Below, piece by piece: positions 12,101 to 24,768 of a stretch of 64,000 nt of DNA (the stretch's first letter is position 1; every line of letters begins with the position of its first letter). Made by a program: the position numbers and the translations under genes. Source of the DNA: Glandiceps talaboti (taxonomy: Eukaryota > Hemichordata > Enteropneusta > Spengelidae); contig NC_135551.1 in NCBI RefSeq assembly GCF_964340395.1, positions 2,392,501-2,456,500 on the forward strand, given 5' to 3'. The notes beneath the pieces were generated by a model, which did not search any database, was not told the DNA's origin, and worked only from the letters and a program-made list of their open reading frames with translations.

Positions 12101-15100
12101 TCACATGATATATTCACTGTTAGATGGAAGGTATGTCAACTTGTAGATGACATGATATATTCACTGTTAGATGGAAGGTATGTCAACTTGTAGATGACAT
12201 GATATATTCACTGTTAGATGGAAGGTATGTCAACTTGTAGATCACATGATATATTCACTGTTAGATGGAAGGTATGTCAACTTGTAGATGACATAATATA
12301 TTCACTGTTAGATGGAAGGTATGTCAACTTGTAGATCACATGATATATTCACTGTTAGATGGAAGGTATGTCAACTTGTAGATCACATGATATATTCACT
12401 GTTAGATGGAAGGTATGTCAACTTGTAGATGACATAAAAGTGAGTGCTTGGTGCTTGGTGCATTCAAAGTTTGAAATCGATGGAAATGAGGACTGTTGAT
12501 AATTCATATCAGCGTTTGTCCTCTCACAATAATGTTTCATTACTTCTCACTTTTACAGAGATCTTTTAGCAGCAGCTAAGACAGGGAGCGGTAAAACATT
12601 AGCATTTCTTATACCTGCCATAGAACTCATGGTTAAACTACGATTTATGCCACGTAATGGAACGGGTGTGATTATATTGTCTCCTACACGTGAACTTTCC
12701 ATGCAAACATATGGCGTCTTGCGAGAAGTTCTCAAGAATCATCATCACACATTTGGACTTGTTATGGGAGGAGCTAACCGACAGGAAGAAGCGAAGAAAC
12801 TTGGGAAAGGGATTAATATCCTAGTTGCTACACCAGGAAGACTATTAGATCACTTACAGGTGAGATATGACCTTTGACCTGATAATGCCGCAATAGCAGC
12901 TACATTTTTGTAGGTGTTTCATGAGTAATAATAGCGTGTATGTTACATCTCTATGGTGGCCTAAGGCTGACAATCATGAAAATTGTTAATATTTTCTGGG
13001 AAAACTTTTGAAGGTATGTCAACTTGTAGATGACATAATATATTCACTGTTAGATGAAAGGCTAACAATGTGTCTTTTTGGTCAAAAATCTGTAATTCAA
13101 AAACTACTGTTCAGATTGGTCTGAAATTTGGTGGGAATGTTCTTAGGGGTGTTTAGATTTATAAATTTGGTGGGAATGATCTTAGGGGTGTTTAGATTTA
13201 AAATTGTTCATGACATGATCTCATCAGTGATATGCAAATTAGGGATAAAATGTGTCTCTTTAGTCAAAATATATAATTCCAAAAATTATGAACAGATTTG
13301 ACATATTTAATGGAATGTCTATGGAGGTGTGTACATGAAGATGTATTCACAACATGATCATCCCATCAGCAATATGCAAATTAGGTCTACAGATCTTAAT
13401 TTTGGTTAAAAACTTAGGCCAGAAAAAACAAAAAAGCTGTTCAACAGGCAACCTAAACCTAACCCATCACATTGGGTAGATAGGTTGATTTTTAGTCCGG
13501 GGACTTATGGATTGGGCTCCGTCCGTCCGTCCAGAGCCGTTTCTTGGAGATGCCTGGACTGATTTACTGATACGATCAAATATGGCCGCCTAGCAGCCAT
13601 TTTGTTTGCGAATTTTCCATGTCCAAAGCCATAACTCAGACATGCTTGAATAGATCTCTTTCAAAGTTGGTATTAGGACAGTGTTCTATGATATCCATTT
13701 TCATCTTGATACAATCCAATATGGCTGCCTGGCAGCCATTTTGTTGGCACAGTTTTCATGTCCAAAAGCCATAACTCGGACATGCTTGAACAGGTTCTCT
13801 TCCCCCCCCCCCTCCCCCATACCCAACCCATCCTTTATTGTTTAATGGTTTATTCCATCACGTCATCTTGACGAGTAGGCATGTCCCATGTCCAACAAGG
13901 AGACACAACATATCTAAGTCTGTTTGATTTAGGTTCACAAGTGTTGTTGTGTGATCAGAGTAGTGATATCAAGAAAATGACAACATAAACTGCCAGTTCC
14001 TTAAAACCCAATCATAGTGGGTACTATGTCATTCTCAACGACTTGTTTAAATTTGTTTTTACAATGTTTGACAAGGATGTACTTTAAGTCAGCCACCTTC
14101 CATCTTGTTTTAGGAGAAAGACAATTATCACTATGATTGCTACTGATTGGAAATAGATACCTCCAAAGACAAAAACCTTTTTTGAAAATAAGACAGTGTA
14201 GGAGGTCATTTAGAGGCATAAAATATCAAATCATAGACATAATTTAAAGTTTTACAATGCTTAAATACGGTATTTATAAAATACCAGAATTGAGACAATT
14301 ATACTATGCATTACATATTATCTGGAAGTGTATTTTGTTGTGGCAAAGCTGAAACAATATGAAGCTGAATAAAGATTAAAACATTTCAAGACTTTTATCA
14401 GACTTTTGATGGCCCAATGACTGCTCACTCCCTTCCCATGGTCGTAAACTTCCTTTTAGTGCATGTTGGATATGCAACAGCTTAATTTAATCTCAGTTCA
14501 CTCTTGTATGCACCATCAGAGCCAAGTAAACCACTGCATAAGATATTTTATAATTTGGGATTGACTCAAATGTATAGTGTTACATATATCATTCAGAAAA
14601 TATATAGAAATCCCCTTTATTACTCCGTCTGCAAGCAGGACGAGCATGGTGTATTTCAGTGACGAACATTGTTCAATCCAGCGTTCTCGTATGTGTATTT
14701 CAGTGATGAACATCCAACCAGATGCATGCATTTCTTGTGCCTATTATTTTAAACTCAATGTATACCTTACTGTTTACATTGGATTTATGTTGGACCTTTC
14801 TGGAGGAAGACGAGCGAAAATTCAAAAAATCAAAATGTTCACATAGCAGAATAGTGTAGTAGCAGTAGTCCTTCACGTCTTCACGTAGGCTAGGCTGACA
14901 TGAGTAGTGAGTCCCACATAAACTGCTCTATGGTCAATAAAAACAGCAGTCATGTACACTGACTGCTCTGTCCATACACAGTGACAAAACTTTTGATGTC
15001 TTCTGGTTTATAGTAAATTGTTGTATGAACTCCTCAAATGCTAAGCTCTTATGACCAGGATTCAGTGTGTCTTGAACACCTCAATTCTGGTCATAAGAGC

Positions 15101-18100
15101 TTAGCATTTGGGGGTTTTCTGCAACAATTTACTGTTAAACAGAAGACATCAAAGGTTATGTCAGCACGAGTCGATAGACCTATGTTTTCCAACCTTGTCG
15201 CCTAAGACTGAAGCATCTTTGGATGTGTCCTGTTTTACAGTAAAATCCTCACTTATGACAAGGATTGTATGTGCCTCAAACACCAAAATAATAGCTTTTA
15301 TGACAAAGAGTGTATTTTGTGTTGATAACAACACCTATCCCCACCTGATGAAGTTAATTTTTGACCAAGTCTACCTTCTATTTTGTGTTTGTTGTGTGTA
15401 GAATACACCTCAGTTTATGTACAAGAATCTACAATGTCTGGTTATTGATGAAGCTGATAGAATTCTAGAGGTCGGATTTGAAGAAGAAATGAAGCAAATC
15501 ATGAAATTATTACCAAGTAAGTGTGTGTTTTAATGTGGAACATTACCAAGTAAGTGTGTGTTTTAATGTGGAACATTACCAAGTAAGTGTGTGTTTTAAT
15601 GTGGAACATTACCAAGTAAGTGTGTGTTTTAATGTGGAACATTACCAAGTAAGTGTGTGTTTTAATGTGGAACATAACCAAGTAAGTGTGTGTTTTAATG
15701 TGGAACATAACCAAGTAAGTGTGTGTTTTAATGTGGAACATTACCAAGTAAGTGTGTGTTTTAATGTGGAACATAACCAAGTAAGTGTGTGTTTTAGTGT
15801 GGAACATTACCAAGTAAGTGTGTGTTTTAATGTGGAACATAACCAAGTAAGTGTGTGTTTTAATGTTGAACATTACCAAGTAAGTATTTGTTTAGTGTGG
15901 AACATTACCAAGGAAGTGTGTGTTTTAATGTGGAACATTACAAAGTAAGTATTTTTTTAGTGTGGAACATTACCAAGTAAGTGTGTGTTTTAATGTGGAA
16001 CATAACCAAGTAAGTGTGTGTTTTAGTGTGGAACATAACCAAGTAAGTGTGTGTTTTAATGTGGAACATTACCAAGTAAGTGTGTGTTTTAATGTGGAAC
16101 ATAACCAAGTAAGTGTGTGTTTTAGTGTGGAACATTACCAAGTAAGTGTTTTTTTAGTGTGGAACATTACCAAGTAAGTGTGTGTTTTAATGTGGAACAT
16201 TACCAAGTAAGTGTGAGTTTTAGTGTGGAACATTACCAAGTAAGTATTTTTTTAGTGTGGAACATTACCAAGTAAGTGTGTGTTTTAGTGTGGAACATTA
16301 CCAAGTAAGTATTTTTTTAGTGTGGAACATTACCAAGTAAGTATTTGTTTAATGTTGAACATTACCAAGTAAGTATTTGTTTAGTGTGGAACATTACCAA
16401 GGAAGTGTGTGTTTTAATGTGGAACATTACAAAGTAAGTATTTTTTTAGTGTGGAACATTACCAAGTAAGTGTGTGTTTTAATGTGGAACATTACCAAGT
16501 AAGTGTGTGTTTTAGTGTGGAACATTACCAAGTAAGTATTTTTTTAGTGTGGAACATTACCAAGTAAGTATTTGTTTAATGTTGAACATTACCAAGTAAG
16601 TATTTGTTTAGTGTGGAACATTACCAAGGAAGTGTGTGTTTTAATGTGGAACATTACCAAGGAAGTGTGTGTTTTAATGTGGAACATTACCAAGTAAGTG
16701 TGTGTTTTAGTGTGGAACATTACCAAGTAAGTATTTTTTTAGTGTGGAACATTACCAAGTAAGTATTTGTTTAATGTTGAACATTACCAAGTAAGTATTT
16801 GTTTAGTGTGGAACATTACCAAGGAAGTGTGTGTTTTAATGTGGAACATTACAAAGTAAGTATTTTTTAGTGTGGAACATTACCAAGTAAGTGTGTGTTT
16901 TAATGTGGAACATTACCAAGTAAGTGTGTGTTTTAGTGTGGAACATTACCAAGTAAGTATTTTTTTAGTGTGGAACATTACCAAGTAAGTATTTGTTTAA
17001 TGTTGAACATTACCAAGTAAGTATTTGTTTAGTGTGGAACATTACCAAGGAAGTGTGTGTTTTAATGTGGAACATTACCAAGGAAGTGTGTGTTTTAATG
17101 TGGAACATTACCAAGTAAGTGTGTGTTTTAGTGTGGAACATTACCAAGTAAGTATTTTTTTAGTGTGGAACATTACCAAGTAAGTATTTGTTTAATGTTG
17201 AACATTACCAAGTAAGTATTTGTTTAGTGTGGAACATTACCAAGGAAGTGTGTGTTTTAATGTGGAACATTACCAAGTAAGTATTTGTTTAGTGTGGAAC
17301 ATTACCAAGTAAGTATTTGTTTAGTGTGGAACATTACCAAGTAAGTATTTGTTTAGTGTGGAACATTACCAAGTAAGTATTTGTTTAGTGTGGAACATTA
17401 CCAAGGAAGTGTGTGTTTTAATGTGGAACATTACCAAGTAAGTGTGTGTTTTAGTGTGGAACATTACTAAGTAAGTGTGTGTTTTAATGTGTTACATTAC
17501 CAAGTAAGTGTGTTTTAATGTGGAACATTACTACGTAAGTGTGTGTTTTAATGTGGAACATTACTAAGTAAGTGTGTGTTTTAATGTGGAACATTACTAA
17601 GTAAGTGTGTGTTTTAATGTGGAACATTACTAAGTAAGTGTGTGTTTTAATGTGGAACATTACTAAGTAAGTGTGTGTTTTAATGTGGAACATTACTAAG
17701 TAAGTGTGTGTTTTAATGTGGAACATTACTAAGTAAGTGTGTGTTTTAATGTGGAACATTACCAAGGAAGTGTATATTTAATGTGGAACATTACCAAATA
17801 TTTGTTGAATGTGGAACAATCATAGAGTCAGTGTCAGGTACTAGGTGTTTGTCTCTTGGTAGCTTTTGTGATTGGATTTGTGTCAATTCTTTGATACGGG
17901 ATATTTTGGATTGTTTGTATATTTACAGAGAAAAGACAAACCATGTTGTTCTCAGCAACACAAACCAGAAAGACAGAAGACTTAGCGAGGATTTCATTAA
18001 AGAAACAACCAATCTATGTTGGTGTTGATGACGACAAAGCTGTAGCAACTGTGGAAGGTTTAGAACAGGTGAGAATATGAAGTTATAAATGTGGTAGGTA

Positions 18101-21100
18101 GATCTAGGACAGTTGGGAAGGAGAGGTTGCAATGTGGTAGGTAGATCTAGGACAGTTGGGAAGAAGGAGAGATTGCAATGTGGTAGGTAGATCTAGGACA
18201 GTTGGGAAGGAGAGATTGCAATGTGGTAGGTAGATCTAGGACAGTTGGGAAGGAGAGGTTGCAATGTGGTAGGTAGATCTAGGACAGTTGGGAAGAAGGA
18301 GAGATTGCAATGTGGTAGGTAGATCTAGGACAGTTGGGAAGGAGAGGTTGCAATGTGGTAGGTAGATCTTGGACAGTTGGGAAGGAGAGATTGCAATGTG
18401 GTAGGTAGATCTAGGACAGTTGGGAAGGAGAGGTTGCAATGTGGTAGGTAGATCTAGGACAGTTGGGAAGAAGGAGAGATTGCAATGTGGTAGGTAGATC
18501 TAGGACAGTTGGGAAGGAGAGGTTGCAATGTGGTAGGTAGATCTAGGACAGTTGGGAAGGAGAGATTACAATGCATCAGATATCAACACACTGTATATGT
18601 GTGTGCAGAGTAGTAGTATCCACTCCGATATCAACACACTGTATAAATGTGTGTGCAGAGTAGTAATGTATTGACAGAGTAGAAATGTATTGTGGTGAGA
18701 GAGTAGTAATGTATTGACAGAGTAGAAATGTATTGTATTGACAGAGTAGAAATGTATTGTATTGACAGAGTAGAAATGTATTGTAGTGAGAGAGTAGTAA
18801 TGTATTGTATTGACAGAGTAGTAATGTATTTTAGTGACAGTAGTAATGTAACGTAGTGAGAGAGTAGTAATGTATTGTAGTGACAGAGTAGTAATGTATT
18901 GTAGTGACAGTAGTAATGTATTGTAGTGAGAGAGTAGTAATGTATTGTAGTGAGAGAGTAGAAATGTATTGTAGTGACAGTAGTAATGTATTGTAGTGAC
19001 AGAGTAGTAATGTATTGTAGTGACAGAGTAGTAATGTATTGTAGTGAGAGAGTAGAAATGTATTGTAGTGACAGTAGAAATGTATTGTATTGACAGAGTA
19101 GTAATGTATTGTATTGACAGAGTAGTAATGTATTGTATTGACAGTAGTAATGTATTGTATTGACAGAGTAGTAATGTATTGCATTGACAGAGTAGTAATG
19201 TATAGCATTGAGAGAGAGAGAGAGTAGTAATGTATTGTATTGACAGAGTAGTAATGTATTGTATTGATGGAGTGATTCATTTGTTTGGCATTACAGGGCT
19301 ATGTTGTATGTCCATCAGACAAACGATTCTTGTTGTTATTTACATTTCTCAAGAAGAATAGACATAAGAAAGTGATGGTTTTCTTTTCATCCTGTATGTC
19401 AGTGAAATATCACTGTGAACTGTTAAACTATATAGACCTAGATGTCATGGCAATACATGTAAGTATAACTGTTAGCTCTTAGTTCAAGTTCTCAGTATCT
19501 GTAACCTTTGTTATTTTTTATAAATTTGTCTGTCTGTCCTTCCATTTGTGCATGCTATGCTTGCATTCACCCTTGTATCTCTGGCATGCACCAACTGATT
19601 TCAACCAAACCTGGCATAAAGGTAACATACATGTACTATGTGAGACTCTGTTTTATGACTGAATCAAATATGGCTGAATGGCAACCATATTTGTTAGCTC
19701 CACTGTCAGTGACAGCTGAGCGGAACTTTAAGGGGAGGTTGTTGATCCCACAGTTTGTGGGGGGTGCTTGGGAAACGTGGACGCCAGTTCAATCTAATCC
19801 CTGAATAATTGGCGAACTATTAACAGGTCAATATCTCTCTCAGTAAATACTGATTATCTTCCAAAGAAAAACAACAAATATTTGACATCAACACCTTAAC
19901 TGTGACTGTTAAACATCGTAGGACTTCGTGACTACACTTGCAAGCCAGCTCTAAAGATAATCGCCATAGTTTATGACATGCTAAAAGACCAGATACTGGA
20001 GTACATTATGTACTGTATATGACTTTACTTTACGTACATGAGGTGTGGAACTCATATTGATCTGAATCGAAATGCGTTGACACACTTCCTGTAAACAAAA
20101 AAAAAAATACAGATTTGGATGCATGATGCAATTTATTGTTCTTGACAGGCAAACTGTTAAAATGTTTTTCCATCTTTTGTGCCATTCCAATCTAATTCTC
20201 ATATTGTAAATGTATGCTATTGAGCTACGTGTTGAGAACTATTTACTGTGGTCTGTTCTGATCTGCATAGCCCTATAATATGCATTCCGATAGTTCTATG
20301 ATGTGTCGTATTGCAGTGTAAATATCCAGTGTTAGTTCTGATCATGATTATTGACAACATGTACGATTATTGAAAAATGTGTTTGAGTGCCATTTAGGTT
20401 TTTCCAGAGTTTAATTTTACTTTCTGTAAGTCTTTTTGATGTTTCTGAGCATAACACTGTTACAAGAAATGTGAGAATTTGTATTGAGCAGTTTGAATCA
20501 GATGTATAGAATGACAACCATATTTGTGTTAAAAAAGCACATTTTGCATGTTATCTTCAAAAATCAATACATTCAGACACCATTCAAGTGCCTACCCTCA
20601 CGTTACACGGCACGTCAGATTACCCAAAATGCAGTATGATTTGTATGCGAGGAGATCGAAGCACGGCGCCGGCACATACGTTGTTGTTGGTTCTACACAT
20701 GCATTACATTGTATATGTCACTTTTGAAGAAAATATCTGACGGCTTTCGCGTGGTCCCTGCTGTCCCAAAGTAATCATTAAAAAGAAATAAAATTTACTC
20801 AGTCATGAATTTATTTGTCTCTTTCTTTTTGCTCAAAAGCCAGGGTTTAGTACACATAATTTACCGAGCTGTGGTGCATGCTCGTAATAGCGTAGCGTAC
20901 GTGGGTCTAAGTTTATCTGCTCTCTGCATAGCGTCCGGGCATACATCGTTTACTTATCATGGTTTGCGACCCTGCCGTATCATAATCATAATTTAGACTA
21001 TTAAAAGTACAAACATCTATTCACAGTTATAATTTTATTGGCTGAATTTTATTTCTCCGGGTTAATTGCTCGAAAGTTAGAGCGTAATAACAGAGGTGTT

Positions 21101-24085
21101 TACACTACTGTACAAAACACATGGCCTGTGTGATGATGGCGTCTGGGGATGGCGTATGCACTGTGCACACGGTCACTTTTTTGTAGAAAATACAGGGATT
21201 TACAACCCAGCCATCCCACAATTGCAATCAATATACTAGTAGTACAAGTACATACATTTACTTACAGTTATACATTTTATTTGTCTCATTTCTCACTCGA
21301 AGGCCAGAATATTACCGGTATATTAGTACATGATACAATTCACCGAGTGACAGCATTACAAGCATATGGTGTACACGTAACTTGACTAATGTTAATGTGT
21401 GCCTAGCATGATACGCATTACACCGTCCATGTGCACCACCACGGCACTGATTGTCCATAGAAAATACACGTTAAGATTTACGACCCTGCTGCATACTGTC
21501 TCATATTTACAATTAATAAAACTACACAAACATTTATTCACGATTATGAATTTATTTTCTCTTGAAAGCCTTGGTTTGTAACATCACGTAATTCACCGAT
21601 TTTTGGGGATAAATGCTTTGTATAGAACATACCTGCAGAAGATTTACGAACCTGCTGTCCCATAGTTGTCATACATGGTGACATAACATTTTCGAAAATT
21701 CTATATGACTGCAAGGACTACGTTCAAATCCTATCTCCGTCAAGGAATTCACTACGTGCCTAAACACCCAGTATATCTTTCGATTCGTATTCACACGTAC
21801 TACAATTCTTCGTAGAGACAGACAACTTTAAAATGTGACAAAAATCCCCAAATTGTGTGATGGTGGAGACTGTTGTGTGAAGGTTTGGAGACTGTGTTGT
21901 GTGATGGTTTGGAGACTTGTGTGATGTGGAGACTGTTGTGTGAAGGATTGGAGACTGTGTTGTGTGAAGGTTTGGAGACTGTTGTGTGAAGGTTTTGAGA
22001 CTTTGTTGTGTGATGGTTTGGAGACTGTGTTGTGTGAAGGTTTGGAAACTGTTGTGTGAAGGTTTGGAGACTTGTGTGAAAGTTTGGAGACTTGTGTGAT
22101 GGTGGAGACTGTTGTGTGATGGTTTGGAGACTGTGTTGTGTGAAGGTTTGGAGACTTGTGTGAAGGTTTGGAAACTGTGTTGTGTGAAGGTTTTGAGACT
22201 TTGTTGTGTGATGGTTTGGAGACTGTGTTGTGTGAAGGTTTGGAGACTGTGGTGTTAAGATTTGGACTTTAATTGAAAAATATAGCAAATCATTATTGGA
22301 AATGGCTTAATTTAATTCTTCTAATAGCTGAATTACCTTTCTACTGTGAGATCATATCTATAGATAATGCAGAACCAGATAAAACAGACATGCATTATTT
22401 TTGGTGCAGTGCTTATATTACTTTTTACTCAATGGCAGCCATATTTGTGGTGAACAATCATAATTTACCACATAACTCAAAAATGTTAATACATAGAGAC
22501 TATATTCAAGTGTCTACCCCCATATTACCAGGTTTACACTTTCTTTTGAGACATTGACCTTTGACCTTGACTCTGATCTTTGGGTTGAATTATTGAAATG
22601 CAGCAGTTTCCTGCATTATCACAGACACTTTGTAGTATTTATTTGTTGCCACCAATTTCTTTTAAATCATGTCTCCATTCAGTTACTTGGAAGTAAATTA
22701 CTTGACAGGGGGTGTCTGCTTATGAAGACTCATTGTAAATTACTTGACAGGGGGTGTCTGCTATGAAGACTCATTGTAAATTACTTGACAGGGGGTGTCT
22801 GCTTATGAAGACTCATTGTAAATTACTTGACAGGGGGTGTCTGCTATGAAGACTCATTGTAAATTACTTGACAGGGGGTGTCTGCTTATGAAGACTCATT
22901 GTAAATTACTTGACAGGGGGTGTCTGCTTATGAAGACTCATTGTAAATTACTTGACAGGGGGTGTCTGCTTATGAAGACTCATTGTAAATTACTTGACAG
23001 GGGGTGTCTGCTATGAAGACTCATTGTAAATTACTTGACAGGGGGTGTCTGCTTATGAAGACTCATTGTAAATTACTTGACAGGGGGTGTCTGCTATGAA
23101 GACTCATTGTAAATTACTTGACAGGGGGTGTCTGCTTATGAAGACTCGTTGTATGGTATCTCTTGGTTGTGATGTTGCAAATCAGGACTAACTGTTATGA
23201 TTTCATTGTCTGATTAGGGTCGTCAAAAACAAACCAAGAGAACACAGACATTCTTCCAATTCTGCAATGCCAAGACTGGTATCTTACTATGTACAGATGT
23301 TGCTGCTAGAGGCTTGGATATCCCTGCAGTTGATTGGATAGTACAGTATGATCCACCAGATGATCCAAAGGTGAGTATCAACCATTCTGATTGGATAGTA
23401 CATTATGATCTGTGCGGGTATTTAAGTGATGCACGCTGACCAGAAACAATTCTTTTTTTTTGGCCTTTAAAACTCTTTCTATGGTGAGTGCTATGCTACA
23501 ACATTCTATAAAGCTTCACATTACATGTTGTCGTTGGCCAGAAGATTTTTACAGCAATTGGCAAATAGCAATCAATGAGAAAAAATAACTTATTGCATAT
23601 GTTCTGTTGTATTCCAACAATTGTCTGTAGGAACGAGAATCTCAAAACTTTGCCCTTACGGAAGGCATTCAGTTTAAATCTGGTCAGGTGTTTTTTTGAC
23701 TTTTTATGAAAAAATAATATTTTTAACGTCTTAAATACTACTTGTCAGATTGCTTTGATATCTTTGATATTCATAGAGTTGGTATGTTCATTGACTGACA
23801 TTTGATTTCTGTCATTGACTAGGAATACATTCATAGAGATGGTATGTTCATTGACTGACATTTGATTTCTGTCATTGACTAGGAATACATTCATAGAGTT
23901 GGTCGTACAGCTAGAGGTATTGGTGGAAGTGGACATGCATTACTTATACTCAGACCTGAAGAGTTGGCATTTCTTAGATATCTCAAACATGCCAAGGTCC
24001 CTCTAAATGAATTTGAATTTTCCTGGACCAAAGTGGCAAATATCCAGTCTCAGGTACGTACAGGTTATAGTGTGACTGAGTAGTG

Positions 24086-24133
<48 letters not shown>

Positions 24134-24735
24134 CTGTGTGTAAACAACTTGTGTATAGTTAAAAACCTGTCAAATCCTTTGCCTTGGCGTTTGCTGGGGA
24201 CATATTGTTGCTGTAATCATTATGAAGCAAAGAGTAAACCTGTGTGTTTTGTATAACTCTTGTATCATTTCTTGTTTACAGTTAGAGAAGCTGATAGAGA
24301 AGAATTATTTTCTTCATAAGTCATCCCAAGAAGCCTACAAGTCATACGTCAGAGCTTACGACTCGCACAGTATGAAACATGTATTTGATGTCAATACATT
24401 AGATTTGGTTAAAGTTGGACATTCATTTGGTTTTAAAGTACCACCAAGTATTGATCTACGTATCCTTTCATATCTTAATTATGTTATTGGGGTTATTTTC
24501 ATATGTTAATTACATTATTGGGGTTATTTTCATATCTTGATTACATTATTGGGGTTATTTTCATATGTTAATTACATTATTGGGGTTATTTTCATATGTT
24601 AATTACATTATTGGGGTTATTTTCATATGTTAATTACATTATTGGAGCAATGTTTTAGGGGAAGGGGATTCTTTCAGTATTATTACTTTCTGTAAGGGAA
24701 GGCTATAGCATGATGTGTGTGTGTGTGTGTGTGTG

Positions 24736-24768
<33 letters not shown>

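Noticed and set aside
15499-17815. Open frames of 60-141 codons on both strands in the exon 6 array
   Set aside because: They result from the 33-bp period. The true DDX18 frame stops in the first unit and exon 7 supplies the conserved continuation.
17783-18028. 81-codon ORF overlapping DDX18 exon 7
   Set aside because: Different frame from the conserved helicase sequence; intron read-through shadow.
20805-21581. Several 60-78-codon plus-strand ORFs
   Set aside because: They fall in a degenerate 270-290-bp tandem repeat, have no conserved content, and do not join to any exon.
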